Shown here: positions 1-7,247 of the stretch, in pieces
Position numbering within the stretch: position 1 is the stretch's first letter
Layout: each line of letters opens with the position of its first letter
Assembly: GCA_903933395.1 (NCBI GenBank)
Contig: CAIZKA010000084.1
Span: 1 to 7,645, forward strand
Source: an uncultured beta proteobacterium
Lineage (GTDB): Bacteria > Pseudomonadota > Gammaproteobacteria > Burkholderiales > Rhodocyclaceae
Direction of reading: 5' to 3'
DNA length: 7,645 nt
Translations under genes and position numbers: made by a program
The notes under the pieces: model-generated
Told to the model about the DNA's origin: nothing
The model's database searches: none
The model's input: the letters and a program-made list of their open reading frames with translations, nothing else

Positions 1-1
1 A

Positions 2-592
2 GGCTGGAACGTGCTGTCCTCGCTCAAGCGCGTCGGCATCGGCTTCGGTTTCGCGGCGCTGGTCGGCATCCCGATGGGTTTCCTGCTCGGCCGCTTCGCC
101 TTCATGAACCGCATGTTCGAGCCCATCATCAGCCTCTTGCGTCCGGTCTCGCCGCTGGCCTGGCTGCCGATCGGCCTGCTGGTGTTCCAGAAGGCCGACC
201 CGGCGGCAACCTGGACCATTTTCATCTGCTCCATCTGGCCCATGGTCCTCAACACCGCCCAGGGCGTGCAGCGCGTGCCGCAGGACTACCTCAACGTCGC
301 CCGCGTGATCGGCCTTTCGGAAGCCAAGGTCATCACCAAGATCCTGTTTCCCGCCGTGCTGCCCTACATGCTGACCGGCATCCGCCTGTCCATCGGCACG
401 GCCTGGCTGGTCATCGTCGCCGCGGAAATGCTCACCGGCGGCGTCGGCATCGGCTTCTGGGTCTGGGACGAGTGGAACAACCTCAAGGTCGAGCACATCG
501 TCATTGCCATCTTCGTCATCGGCATCGTCGGCCTGGTGCTGGAAACCATGCTGCTGATGCTGGCCAAGCGCTTCACTTACGAGAGTCGCTGA
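2..592 (+). CDS. nrtB: Nitrate/nitrite ABC transporter permease (NrtB-like), 5'-truncated by window edge
   Basis: This is the C-terminal 196 residues of a binding-protein-dependent inner-membrane permease. The reading frame is open to the left edge, so the GTG at position 11 is probably an internal valine and the true start lies upstream. Several hydrophobic segments are visible, for example around 35-105, 170-255, 385-440 and 500-560. The conserved cytoplasmic loop that docks onto the ATPase (EAA-like loop, about 284-355) is recognisable: it reads NVARVIGLSEAKVITKILFP, with the invariant glycine and the downstream I-x-x-P pattern. Such permeases form the channel of NrtABCD/SsuABC/TauABC-family importers. 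Nitrate as substrate is inferred from the adjoining ATPase and the nirBD-nasA genes; sequence alone would also allow a sulfonate or taurine permease. The stop is two bases before the ATPase start, so the two genes are almost certainly co-transcribed and translationally coupled. Confidence 0.88.
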   Translation, partial: GWNVLSSLKRVGIGFGFAALVGIPMGFLLGRFAFMNRMFEPIISLLRPVSPLAWLPIGLLVFQKADPAATWTIFICSIWPMVLNTAQGVQRVPQDYLNVARVIGLSEAKVITKILFPAVLPYMLTGIRLSIGTAWLVIVAAEMLTGGVGIGFWVWDEWNNLKVEHIVIAIFVIGIVGLVLETMLLMLAKRFTYESR

Positions 593-594
593 TC

Positions 595-1389
595 ATGTCC
601 AAACCCATCGTAAAAATCGAAAACGTCGGCCAGACCTTCAGCACCAAGAGCGGCAAATTCACCGCGCTGCGCGACATCAACCTCGACGTGCAGGAAGGCG
701 AAGTCGTCACCCTGATCGGCCACTCCGGCTGCGGCAAGAGTACCCTGCTCAACCTGATCGCCGGACTGACGCTGCCGACCAGCGGCGTGCTGCTCTGCGA
801 CGGCCGCGAGATCGCCGGGCCGGGCCCCGAGCGTTCGGTGGTGTTCCAGAACCACAGCCTGCTGCCCTGGATGACCTGCTTCGAAAACGTCATGCTCGGC
901 GTCGAGCGCGTCTTCGGCGCCAAGGAGGGCAAGCCGAAACTCAAGGCCCGCGTCGCCGCCGCACTGGAAATGGTGCATATGGATCACGCCCTGCACAAGT
1001 ACCCGCACGAGATCTCCGGCGGCATGAAGCAGCGCGTCGGCATCGCCCGCGCCTTCGCCATGGAGCCGAAGCTGCTGTTGATGGACGAGCCCTTCGGCGC
1101 GCTGGATGCGCTGACGCGCGCCGCGCTGCAGGACGAGCTCAACGGCGTGATGGCCAAGACCGGCGCCACGGTGGTGATGGTGACCCACGACGTCGACGAG
1201 GCCGTGCTGCTGTCGGACCGCATCGTGATGATGACCAACGGCCCGGCGGCGACCATAGGCGAGATCGTCGAGGTCAAGCTCGAGCGCCCGCGCGACCGCC
1301 TGGAACTGGCGCAGGACACGCGCTTCGCCGACTACCGCGCCACGGTGTTCGAGTTCCTCTATCGCAAGCAGTTGAAGAAAGCCGCATGA
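595..1389 (+). CDS. nrtD: Nitrate/nitrite ABC transporter ATP-binding protein (NrtD-like)
   Basis: This 264-residue cytoplasmic ATPase powers the importer whose permease lies directly upstream. All motifs of an active ABC nucleotide-binding domain are present: Walker A GHSGCGKS (residues 42-49), Q-loop glutamine 85, signature ISGGMKQR (140-147), Walker B KLLLMDEPF (159-167), D-loop GALD (168-171) and H-loop His198. The length fits a single-domain NrtD-type subunit. It lacks the C-terminal solute-binding-like extension of cyanobacterial NrtC. The ATG at 595 is chosen because the homology starts at once (SKPIVKIENV) and it follows the permease stop by two bases. An in-frame ATG at 472 would overlap the permease by 120 bp and add non-homologous sequence. 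The closely related SsuB and TauB ATPases share these motifs, so nitrate specificity rests on the operon context. It has also been named NasD in some organisms. Confidence 0.92.
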   Translation: MSKPIVKIENVGQTFSTKSGKFTALRDINLDVQEGEVVTLIGHSGCGKSTLLNLIAGLTLPTSGVLLCDGREIAGPGPERSVVFQNHSLLPWMTCFENVMLGVERVFGAKEGKPKLKARVAAALEMVHMDHALHKYPHEISGGMKQRVGIARAFAMEPKLLLMDEPFGALDALTRAALQDELNGVMAKTGATVVMVTHDVDEAVLLSDRIVMMTNGPAATIGEIVEVKLERPRDRLELAQDTRFADYRATVFEFLYRKQLKKAA

Positions 1390-1400
1390 AAACCATGGGC

Positions 1401-1470
1401 CACAGAGATCACAGAGAACACAGAGAAGGGCGCAGGACCGTTTTCCTCTGTGACCTCTGTGTCCTCTGAG
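1401..1470. repeat. CACAGAG-unit imperfect inverted repeat in the nirB leader
   Basis: The left arm has three CACAGAG heptamers starting at 1401, 1410 and 1419, exactly 9 bp apart. The right arm has their complements CTCTGTG at 1446 and 1455 and a one-base variant CTCTGAG at 1464, again 9 bp apart. The arms can fold into a hairpin of three 7-bp blocks separated by 2-nt mismatches, with a roughly 20-nt loop (1426-1445). From memory, CACAGAG-unit elements of this kind recur between genes in many proteobacterial genomes, and their translations appear in databases as spurious peptides. No T-tract follows, so a standard intrinsic terminator is not supported. The element occupies most of the 99-bp gap between nrtD and nirB and would lie in the operon mRNA. 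Confidence 0.8.
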
Positions 1471-1475
1471 GCAAA

Positions 1476-1481
1476 AAGGGG
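1476..1481 (+). promoter_or_regulatory. Ribosome binding site of nirB
   Basis: AAGGGG lies 7 nt before the ATG at 1489. This supports that ATG over the in-frame GTG at 1450, which lies inside the right arm of the CACAGAG repeat and would encode 13 extra non-homologous residues. Confidence 0.7.
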
Positions 1482-1488
1482 TTTTGAA

Positions 1489-3981
1489 ATGAGAAAGCAG
1501 AAGCTGGTAGTCGTCGGCAACGGCATGGCCGGCATGCGTGCGGTAGAGGAGCTGCTCAAACTCGCGCCCGACCTCTACGACATCACCGTGTTCGGCGCCG
1601 AGCCGCACGGCAATTACAACCGCATCCTGCTCTCGCCCGTGCTGGCGGGCGAGATGACCATCAACGACATCATCCTCAACCCGCTGCAGTGGTATGCCGA
1701 CAACCAGATCGGCTTGTACACCGGCAAGACCATTATCAGGATCGATCGCACGGCGCGCAAGGTCATCGCCAGCGACGGCACCGAGGAGGAGTACGACCGC
1801 CTGCTGCTCGCCACCGGCTCGACGCCCTTCATCCTGCCCATTCCGGGGCGCGACCTGCCCGGCGTCATCAGCTATCGCGACATCAAGGACACCGACGAGA
1901 TGATCGCCACCGCCGCCACGCACAAGCACGCGGTGGTGATCGGCGGCGGCCTGCTCGGGCTGGAAGCGGCCAACGGCCTCAAGCTGCGCGGCATGGACGT
2001 CACCGTGGTGCACCTGATGCCCTGGCTGATGGAACGCCAGCTGGACAAGACCGCCGCCGACATGCTGAAGACCTCGCTGGAGGCGCGCGGCCTCAAGTTC
2101 CTGCTGGAGAAGCAGACCGAGGCGCTGATCCGCGGTGAGTCCGGAAGGGTCTGCGCCCTGCGCTTCAAGCCTGCCCCGGGCTACGACCCGGGGGACGGCC
2201 TCGAAATTCCCGCCGACCTCGTCGTGATGGCCGCCGGCATCCGCCCCAACACGGCGCTGGCAGAGTCGGCGAAGATTTACTGCAATCGCGGCATCGTGGT
2301 GAACGACACGATGCAGACCTATGATCCGCGCATCTACGCCGTCGGCGAATGCGTGGCCCATCGCGGCATCGCCTACGGCCTCGTCGCACCCCTGTTCGAA
2401 CAGGCCAAGGTCTGCGCCAACCATCTCGCGAACTTCGGCATCGCGCGCTACACGGGTTCGGTGCTGTCGACCAAACTAAAAGTGACCGGCATCGACCTTT
2501 TCTCCGCCGGCAATTTCATGGGCGGTGACGGCACCGACGAGATCGTGCTCAACGATCCCTCCGGAGGCGTGTACAAGAAGCTGGTGGTGAAGAACGACAC
2601 CCTGGTCGGCGCCGTGCTTTACGGCGACACGGCCGACGGCGCCTGGTATTTCCAGCTGGTCAAGGACGGCCAGAACATCCACGAAATCCGCGACCACCTG
2701 ATGTTCGGCCAGAACCACGTCGGCGACGTCGGCCATGCCGGCAAGACCCTCGCCGCGACCATGGCCGACGACGCCCAGGTCTGCGGCTGCAACGGCGTCT
2801 GCAAGGGCGACATCGTCAAGGCCATCAAGTCGCAAGGCCTGTTTACGCTGGACGACGTGAGGAAGCACACCAAGGCCTCCAGCTCCTGCGGTTCCTGCAC
2901 CGGCCTCGTCGAGCAGATTCTGGCCTCGACCGTCGGCGGCGCCTACACGCCCTCGGAATCGAAAAGCAAGCCAATGTGCGGCTGTACCGACCATGCCCAC
3001 GGCGTGGTGCGCCAGGCCATCCGCGAGCAGCACCTGCTTACGATTCCGGAGACCATGCAGTACCTGGAATGGAAGACACCCGGCGGCTGCGCCTCCTGCC
3101 GGCCGGCGCTCAACTACTACCTGATTTCGACCTGGCCCGGCGAAGCCAGGGACGATCCGCAGTCGCGCTTCATCAACGAGCGGGCCCACGCCAACATCCA
3201 GAAGGACGGCACCTACAGCGTGGTGCCGCGCATGTGGGGCGGCCTGACCACGCCGGCCGAGCTGCGCACGATCGCCGACGTCGCCGAGAAATACGAAGTG
3301 CCGACGGTGAAGATGACCGGCGGGGCGCGTGTCGACCTGCTCGGCATCAAGAAGGAAGACCTGCCGAAAGTCTGGGCCGACCTCGGTGCCGCCGGCATGG
3401 TCTCGGGCCACGCCTACGGCAAGAGCATACGCACCGTGAAGACCTGCGTCGGCGCCGAGCACTGCCGCTTCGGCACGCAGCGCTCGATGGCCATGGGCGT
3501 CAAGCTCGAGCGCATGCTGTTCGGCATGTGGAGCCCGCACAAGGTCAAGCTGGCGGTGTCCGGCTGCCCGCGCAACTGCGCCGAGGCCGGCATCAAGGAC
3601 ATCGGCGTGATCGGCGTCGATGCCGGTTACGAGCTGTATGTCGCCGGCAACGGCGGCATCAAGACCGAGGTCGCTCAATTCCTCTGCAAGGTTACCAACG
3701 ACGAGGAGGTCATGGAATATTCCGGCGCCTTCCTCCAGCTCTACCGCGAAGAAGGCTTCTACCTTGAACGCACCTGCCATTACGTCGCGCGTGTCGGCCT
3801 CGACCACGTCAAGGCCGCCGTGGTGAACGATCCTGCGAAGCGCAGGGAACTCCACGAACGCCTGCTGTTCGCCCTGCAGGATTACGAAGACCCGTGGCAG
3901 GCGGCGGTGGCGAAGCCAGCCATGCGCCGCGAATATGAAGTCATCAAGATCAAGGAAGTCGCAGCCGAGGTGATGACATGA
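1489..3981 (+). CDS. nirB: Assimilatory NAD(P)H nitrite reductase, large subunit
   Basis: This 830-residue cytoplasmic flavo-iron-sulfur-siroheme enzyme reduces nitrite to ammonium with six electrons from NAD(P)H. Domain order is standard. The N-terminal FAD fold has G10-N-G12-x-x-G15. The NAD(P) Rossmann motif IGGGLLG is at 151-157, and the second FAD motif IYAVGE is at 282-287. Two BFD-like [2Fe-2S] domains follow: Cys432, 434, 467 and 470, then Cys497, 499, 534 and 537. The ferredoxin-like sulfite/nitrite reductase half-domain covers roughly 565-640. The siroheme/[4Fe-4S] ligands are complete, with C653-x5-C659 and C693-x3-C697 in the SGCPRNC context. Length is close to E. coli NirB (about 847 residues). 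The last codons overlap nirD, indicating translational coupling. A dissimilatory, ammonia-detoxifying role as in enteric bacteria is possible, but pairing with nasA and an NrtBD importer favours assimilation. An alternative symbol is nasB or nasD, depending on the species. Confidence 0.97.
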   Translation: MRKQKLVVVGNGMAGMRAVEELLKLAPDLYDITVFGAEPHGNYNRILLSPVLAGEMTINDIILNPLQWYADNQIGLYTGKTIIRIDRTARKVIASDGTEEEYDRLLLATGSTPFILPIPGRDLPGVISYRDIKDTDEMIATAATHKHAVVIGGGLLGLEAANGLKLRGMDVTVVHLMPWLMERQLDKTAADMLKTSLEARGLKFLLEKQTEALIRGESGRVCALRFKPAPGYDPGDGLEIPADLVVMAAGIRPNTALAESAKIYCNRGIVVNDTMQTYDPRIYAVGECVAHRGIAYGLVAPLFEQAKVCANHLANFGIARYTGSVLSTKLKVTGIDLFSAGNFMGGDGTDEIVLNDPSGGVYKKLVVKNDTLVGAVLYGDTADGAWYFQLVKDGQNIHEIRDHLMFGQNHVGDVGHAGKTLAATMADDAQVCGCNGVCKGDIVKAIKSQGLFTLDDVRKHTKASSSCGSCTGLVEQILASTVGGAYTPSESKSKPMCGCTDHAHGVVRQAIREQHLLTIPETMQYLEWKTPGGCASCRPALNYYLISTWPGEARDDPQSRFINERAHANIQKDGTYSVVPRMWGGLTTPAELRTIADVAEKYEVPTVKMTGGARVDLLGIKKEDLPKVWADLGAAGMVSGHAYGKSIRTVKTCVGAEHCRFGTQRSMAMGVKLERMLFGMWSPHKVKLAVSGCPRNCAEAGIKDIGVIGVDAGYELYVAGNGGIKTEVAQFLCKVTNDEEVMEYSGAFLQLYREEGFYLERTCHYVARVGLDHVKAAVVNDPAKRRELHERLLFALQDYEDPWQAAVAKPAMRREYEVIKIKEVAAEVMT
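3967..3973 (+). promoter_or_regulatory. Ribosome binding site of nirD inside the nirB 3' end
   Basis: GAGGTGA, a near-ideal Shine-Dalgarno sequence, sits 4 nt before the nirD ATG at 3978, within the last codons of nirB. It fixes the nirD start and fits translational coupling through the ATGA overlap. Confidence 0.75.
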
Positions 3982-4289
3982 GCGACTGGATCAAGGTCTG
4001 TCAGCTTGCCGACATCGCGCCGCAAGGCAGCCGCGTGGTGGCCTCATCGCAGGGCGACATCGCCATCTTCCGTACGAACAACGATTCTGTCTTCGGCCTG
4101 CACGACAAATGCCCGCACAAGGGCGGCCCGCTGTCGCAGGGCATCGTGCACGGCGACACCGTGACCTGCCCGCTGCACGGCTTCAAGATCAGCCTCAAGG
4201 ACGGCGCAGCGGTTGCGCCGGACAAGGGCTGTGCGCGACGTTTCGCGGTGAAGCTCGACGGCGGTGCGGTGTGGCTTCAGCTGACATAG
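3978..4289 (+). CDS. nirD: Nitrite reductase small subunit, Rieske [2Fe-2S] type
   Basis: This 103-residue partner of NirB belongs to the Rieske-fold NirD family. Both Rieske ligand boxes are intact: C45-P-H47 followed by KGGP, and C64-P-L-H67 followed by GF. A [2Fe-2S] cluster with two Cys and two His ligands is therefore expected. This matches NirD/NasE of the Bacillus type and differs from E. coli NirD, which, as I recall it, keeps the fold but lacks these ligands. It has no signal peptide and is cytoplasmic. The ATG overlaps the nirB stop (ATGA), implying the two subunits are made together. It is too short to be a Rieske oxygenase, and no catalytic domain follows. The only serious alternative, a free-standing Rieske ferredoxin, is made unlikely by the position behind nirB. 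Confidence 0.94.
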   Translation: MSDWIKVCQLADIAPQGSRVVASSQGDIAIFRTNNDSVFGLHDKCPHKGGPLSQGIVHGDTVTCPLHGFKISLKDGAAVAPDKGCARRFAVKLDGGAVWLQLT

Positions 4290-4313
4290 TCGCCATGAAC
4301 TCCGTTCCATGCT

Positions 4314-4381
4314 CGTCATTCCGGCGAATGCCGGAATCCAGTCGGCGGCCGAACTGGACACCGGCTTTCGCCGGTGTGACG
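4314..4381. repeat. REP/MITE-like double-hairpin inverted repeat between nirD and nasA
   Basis: Two 28-bp arms, 4314-4341 and 4354-4381, are inverted copies of each other with 23 of 28 positions matching. Each arm is also a perfect 8-bp hairpin: ATTCCGGC/GCCGGAAT (4318-4325 with 4330-4337, loop GAAT), and ACACCGGC/GCCGGTGT (4358-4365 with 4370-4377, loop TTTC). The 12-bp centre contains TCGGC-G-GCCGA, another short palindrome. Elements beginning CGTCATTCC and ending with its complement are, from general knowledge, among the commonest intergenic repeats of proteobacteria, and give the spurious peptide VIPANAGIQ when translated. No T-tract follows, so a terminator is not supported. The hairpins may protect or partly uncouple mRNA segments; that is inference. 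Confidence 0.85.
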
Positions 4382-4428
4382 GGAAACAAGGGTCGTGCCG
4401 CAATCGGCCACAGTTCGCTTTGACCCGC

Positions 4429-7149
4429 ATGGAAACCAAATCCACCTGCCCCTACTGCGGCGTCGGCTGTGGAGTCATCATCGAGCACGATGAAACCCGC
4501 ATCACCGGCGTGCGCGGCGACCGGGACCATCCGGCCAACTTCGGTCGGCTGTGCACCAAGGGCGGCACGCTGCACCTGACCATGACGCCGCAGGCGCTGG
4601 CGCAGCGCCTGACGCATCCGCAGCTGCGCCGCGACAAGGCTGTGCCGCGCGAGAACGTGAGCTGGGACATCGCACTGGACCACGCCGCCGACCGCTTCGC
4701 GCAAACCATCGCCGAACATGGCCCCTACAGCGTCGCCTTCTACATCAGCGGGCAGTTGCTGACCGAGGACTACTACGTCTTCAACAAGCTGGCCAAGGGC
4801 CTGATCGGCACCAACAACGTCGACACCAATTCGCGCCTGTGCATGAGTTCGGCCGTGGCCGGCTACAAGGCCACGCTGGGCGCCGACGCGCCGCCCTGTT
4901 CCTACGAGGACATCGACCACGCCGGTTGCCTGCTGATCGCCGGCTCGAACACCGCCTGGGCGCACCCGGTTCTGTTCCGCCGCATCGAGGATGCGCGCGC
5001 CGCCAATCCCGACCTGAAGATCATCGTCGTCGATCCGCGCCGCACCGATACGGCGGAGGCCGCCGACCTGCACCTCGCCATCCTGCCCGGCACCGACATC
5101 GCGCTCTACAACGCGATGCTGCACGTGCTGCTGTGGGAGGACCTGGTCGACCTCGACTACATCCGCGCCCACACCGAGGGCTTCGACGCGCTGAAGGCAA
5201 TCGTGCGCGACTACACGCCGGCCATGGCCGCCGACATCTGCGGCGTGAAAGCGGAAGACATCGTCACGGCGGCGCGCTGGTTCGGTCAGTCACCCGCCGC
5301 ATTGTCCCTGTATTGCCAGGGCCTCAACCAGTCCAGCCACGGCACCGACAACAATGCCGCGATCATCCACCTGCATCTGGCCACCGGCAAGATCGGCAAA
5401 CCGGGCTGCGGCCCCTTCTCGCTGACCGGCCAGCCCAATGCCATGGGCGGGCGCGAAGTCGGCGGGTTGGCCAATTTGTTATCGGCGCATCGCGACATGA
5501 GCGACCCCGAGCATCGCGCCGAAGTCGCTCGCCTGTGGGGTGTGGCGGACGTGCCGGCGACGCTGGGCCTTGCCGCCGTCGAGATGTTCGATGCCGTGCA
5601 TCGCGGGGAGATCAAGGCGCTGTGGATCGCCTGCACCAACCCGGCGCAGTCGCTGCCGGATCTGACACGCGTGCACGAGGCGCTAGCGAAATGTCCCTTC
5701 GTCGTGCTGCAGGAAGTCAGCGCCGACACCGACACGGCGGCTTACGCCGACCTGCTGCTGCCGGCCGCCGGCTGGGGCGAGAAGGAAGGCACGGTGACCA
5801 ATTCCGAGCGCCGCATCACGCGCGTGCGGGCGGCGGTGCCGCCGCCGGGCGAGGCGCGGGCGGACTGGCGCATCGGGGTGGATTTTGCGCGACGGCTGGA
5901 AAGTCGGCTCCGGCGAGACGGCGACACGCTGTTTCCCTACGAAAACGCCGAACAGATATTCAACGAACACCGCGCCACCACCGTCGGCCGCGACCTCGAC
6001 ATCGGCGGCCTGTCCTACGCGCTGCTCGAATCGGCTGGTCCGCAGCAATGGCCGTTGCGAGCGGGTGCCACGATCGGCACGCCGCGCCTCTATGGCGATG
6101 GCGTGTATCCGACGACCAGCGGCCGTGCCCGTTTCACCGAAGTACAGCACCGGCCGCTGGCCGAGGCCACCGACCCGCGCCATCCGCTGCATCTGAACAC
6201 CGGGCGGCTACGCGACCAGTGGCACGGCATGAGCCGCACCGGCGTGGTCTCGCGCCTGCATGCGCACGCGCCGGAGCCGGCCATCGAAATGCATCCGCGC
6301 GACATGGAGCGGCGCGGCATAGTCGACGGCGACCTGGTGTGGCTCAAGGGCAAGCGCGGCGCACTGCTGCTGCGGGCGGCGGCCTCGGCTACGCTGCGCC
6401 CGGCGCAGACCTATGTGCCGATGCACTGGGGCGGGCGCTACATGAGCGGCCTCGGCATCAACGTCCTGACCCTGCCGGCCAACGATCCGCTATCGCATCA
6501 GCCCGAACTCAAGCACGCCGCGGTGCAGGTGGAAAAGTTCGCCACCGGCTGGCAACTGGTGGCCATGCGTCGCGACGATGCAGGCGGTTTGCATTCCAGG
6601 CTGCAGCCCTGGCTCGCGCGCTTCGACCATGCGACGCTGACGCTCGCCGGGCGCGAATCCACGGTGGTCGTGCTGCGCGCGTGGGGAGCCGCCGACAGCC
6701 CGCCGCCGACACCGGAACTGTTGACCGAACTCGCCGCCGCGATGGGCCTCGACTCGCCCAATATGCTGGCCTTCAACGATGCCCGGCGCGGCATAGCGAA
6801 GCGCGCCCTGATCGAAGGCGACCGCCTTGCCGGCGCCCTGCTGTGCAAGGAAACCCGCGCCGCGGACTGGCTGCTCGACCTCGTTTCGCGCGGCGGCAGC
6901 ACCATCGAGCTGCGCAAATGGCTGTTCGCCCCGTTGGCGACGCCGCCCGCCGCCGGCCCGGCGCGCGGCCGCATCGTCTGCAATTGCTTGGATGTCTCGG
7001 AGAACGAGATCCGCGCCGGCCTCGCCGGTGGACTGGACCTCGCGGCACTGCAGGCAAAAAGCAAGTGCGGCACCAATTGCGGCTCCTGCCTGCCGGAGCT
7101 CAGGCGCCTGGCGGCCCAGGGCGCCGTCGCCATACCCGCAGTTGCCTGA
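4429..7149 (+). CDS. nasA: Assimilatory nitrate reductase catalytic subunit (Mo-bisMGD, with C-terminal BFD-like domain)
   Basis: This 906-residue cytoplasmic enzyme reduces nitrate to nitrite, feeding NirBD. The N-terminal [4Fe-4S] motif is complete (Cys7, Cys10, Cys14, Cys42). The molybdenum-ligating cysteine is Cys138 in SRLCMSSAV, typical of the NapA/NasA branch. Molybdopterin oxidoreductase and dinucleotide-binding domains fill roughly 45-710. The C-terminus carries a BFD-like [2Fe-2S] domain, with C851-x-C853 and C884-x2-C887 plus Cys880. This extension is found in Klebsiella-type NasA and relays electrons from a redox partner; no such partner gene is in the window. The ATG at 4429 is chosen because homology begins at once (ETKSTCPYCG). 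The in-frame ATG at 4309 lies in the dispersed repeat and adds 40 repeat-derived residues. No clear Shine-Dalgarno precedes 4429, and the in-frame TTG at 4420 is a possible alternative. No twin-arginine signal is present, which excludes periplasmic NapA. Confidence 0.95.
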   Translation: METKSTCPYCGVGCGVIIEHDETRITGVRGDRDHPANFGRLCTKGGTLHLTMTPQALAQRLTHPQLRRDKAVPRENVSWDIALDHAADRFAQTIAEHGPYSVAFYISGQLLTEDYYVFNKLAKGLIGTNNVDTNSRLCMSSAVAGYKATLGADAPPCSYEDIDHAGCLLIAGSNTAWAHPVLFRRIEDARAANPDLKIIVVDPRRTDTAEAADLHLAILPGTDIALYNAMLHVLLWEDLVDLDYIRAHTEGFDALKAIVRDYTPAMAADICGVKAEDIVTAARWFGQSPAALSLYCQGLNQSSHGTDNNAAIIHLHLATGKIGKPGCGPFSLTGQPNAMGGREVGGLANLLSAHRDMSDPEHRAEVARLWGVADVPATLGLAAVEMFDAVHRGEIKALWIACTNPAQSLPDLTRVHEALAKCPFVVLQEVSADTDTAAYADLLLPAAGWGEKEGTVTNSERRITRVRAAVPPPGEARADWRIGVDFARRLESRLRRDGDTLFPYENAEQIFNEHRATTVGRDLDIGGLSYALLESAGPQQWPLRAGATIGTPRLYGDGVYPTTSGRARFTEVQHRPLAEATDPRHPLHLNTGRLRDQWHGMSRTGVVSRLHAHAPEPAIEMHPRDMERRGIVDGDLVWLKGKRGALLLRAAASATLRPAQTYVPMHWGGRYMSGLGINVLTLPANDPLSHQPELKHAAVQVEKFATGWQLVAMRRDDAGGLHSRLQPWLARFDHATLTLAGRESTVVVLRAWGAADSPPPTPELLTELAAAMGLDSPNMLAFNDARRGIAKRALIEGDRLAGALLCKETRAADWLLDLVSRGGSTIELRKWLFAPLATPPAAGPARGRIVCNCLDVSENEIRAGLAGGLDLAALQAKSKCGTNCGSCLPELRRLAAQGAVAIPAVA

Positions 7150-7247
7150 CAAAGCGACAAGGCCGCGTCCCGTAGAGGGCGCCGCGCCGCGAACAGGGTC
7201 GAGCTTCGTCGCTTGTCTGGCATTCCACCACCGCCGGGAACTTCGCC

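Noticed and set aside
1401..1470. CACAGAG repeat as a CRISPR array
   Set aside because: The units are 7 bp at 9-bp spacing, arranged as an inverted repeat with no spacers of 25-40 bp.
1401..1470. Leader hairpin as a NasR/NasT-type (ANTAR) antitermination site for nirB
   Set aside because: ANTAR targets are two small stem-loops with hexanucleotide loops followed by a terminator. Here there is one long imperfect stem with a large loop and no T-tract.
577..2424. 615-residue open frame on the minus strand spanning nrtD and the start of nirB
   Set aside because: It is antisense to two genes with complete family motifs. Its translation is a His/Val/Gly/Ala-rich mirror of high-GC coding DNA and it crosses the intergenic repeat. 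Typical shadow frame.
2476..3855. 459-residue minus-strand open frame within nirB
   Set aside because: Antisense to the BFD and siroheme domains of nirB, no recognisable family, composition typical of an antisense shadow.
4551..7175. 874-residue + strand open frame overlapping nasA in another phase
   Set aside because: It is extremely Arg/Ala/His-rich with no motifs, a frame-shifted shadow of nasA, whose own frame carries all cofactor ligands.
7165..7182. Possible rho-independent terminator after nasA (GCGTCC pairing with GGGCGC)
   Set aside because: The stem is only 6 bp with one G-T pair, and no run of T follows.
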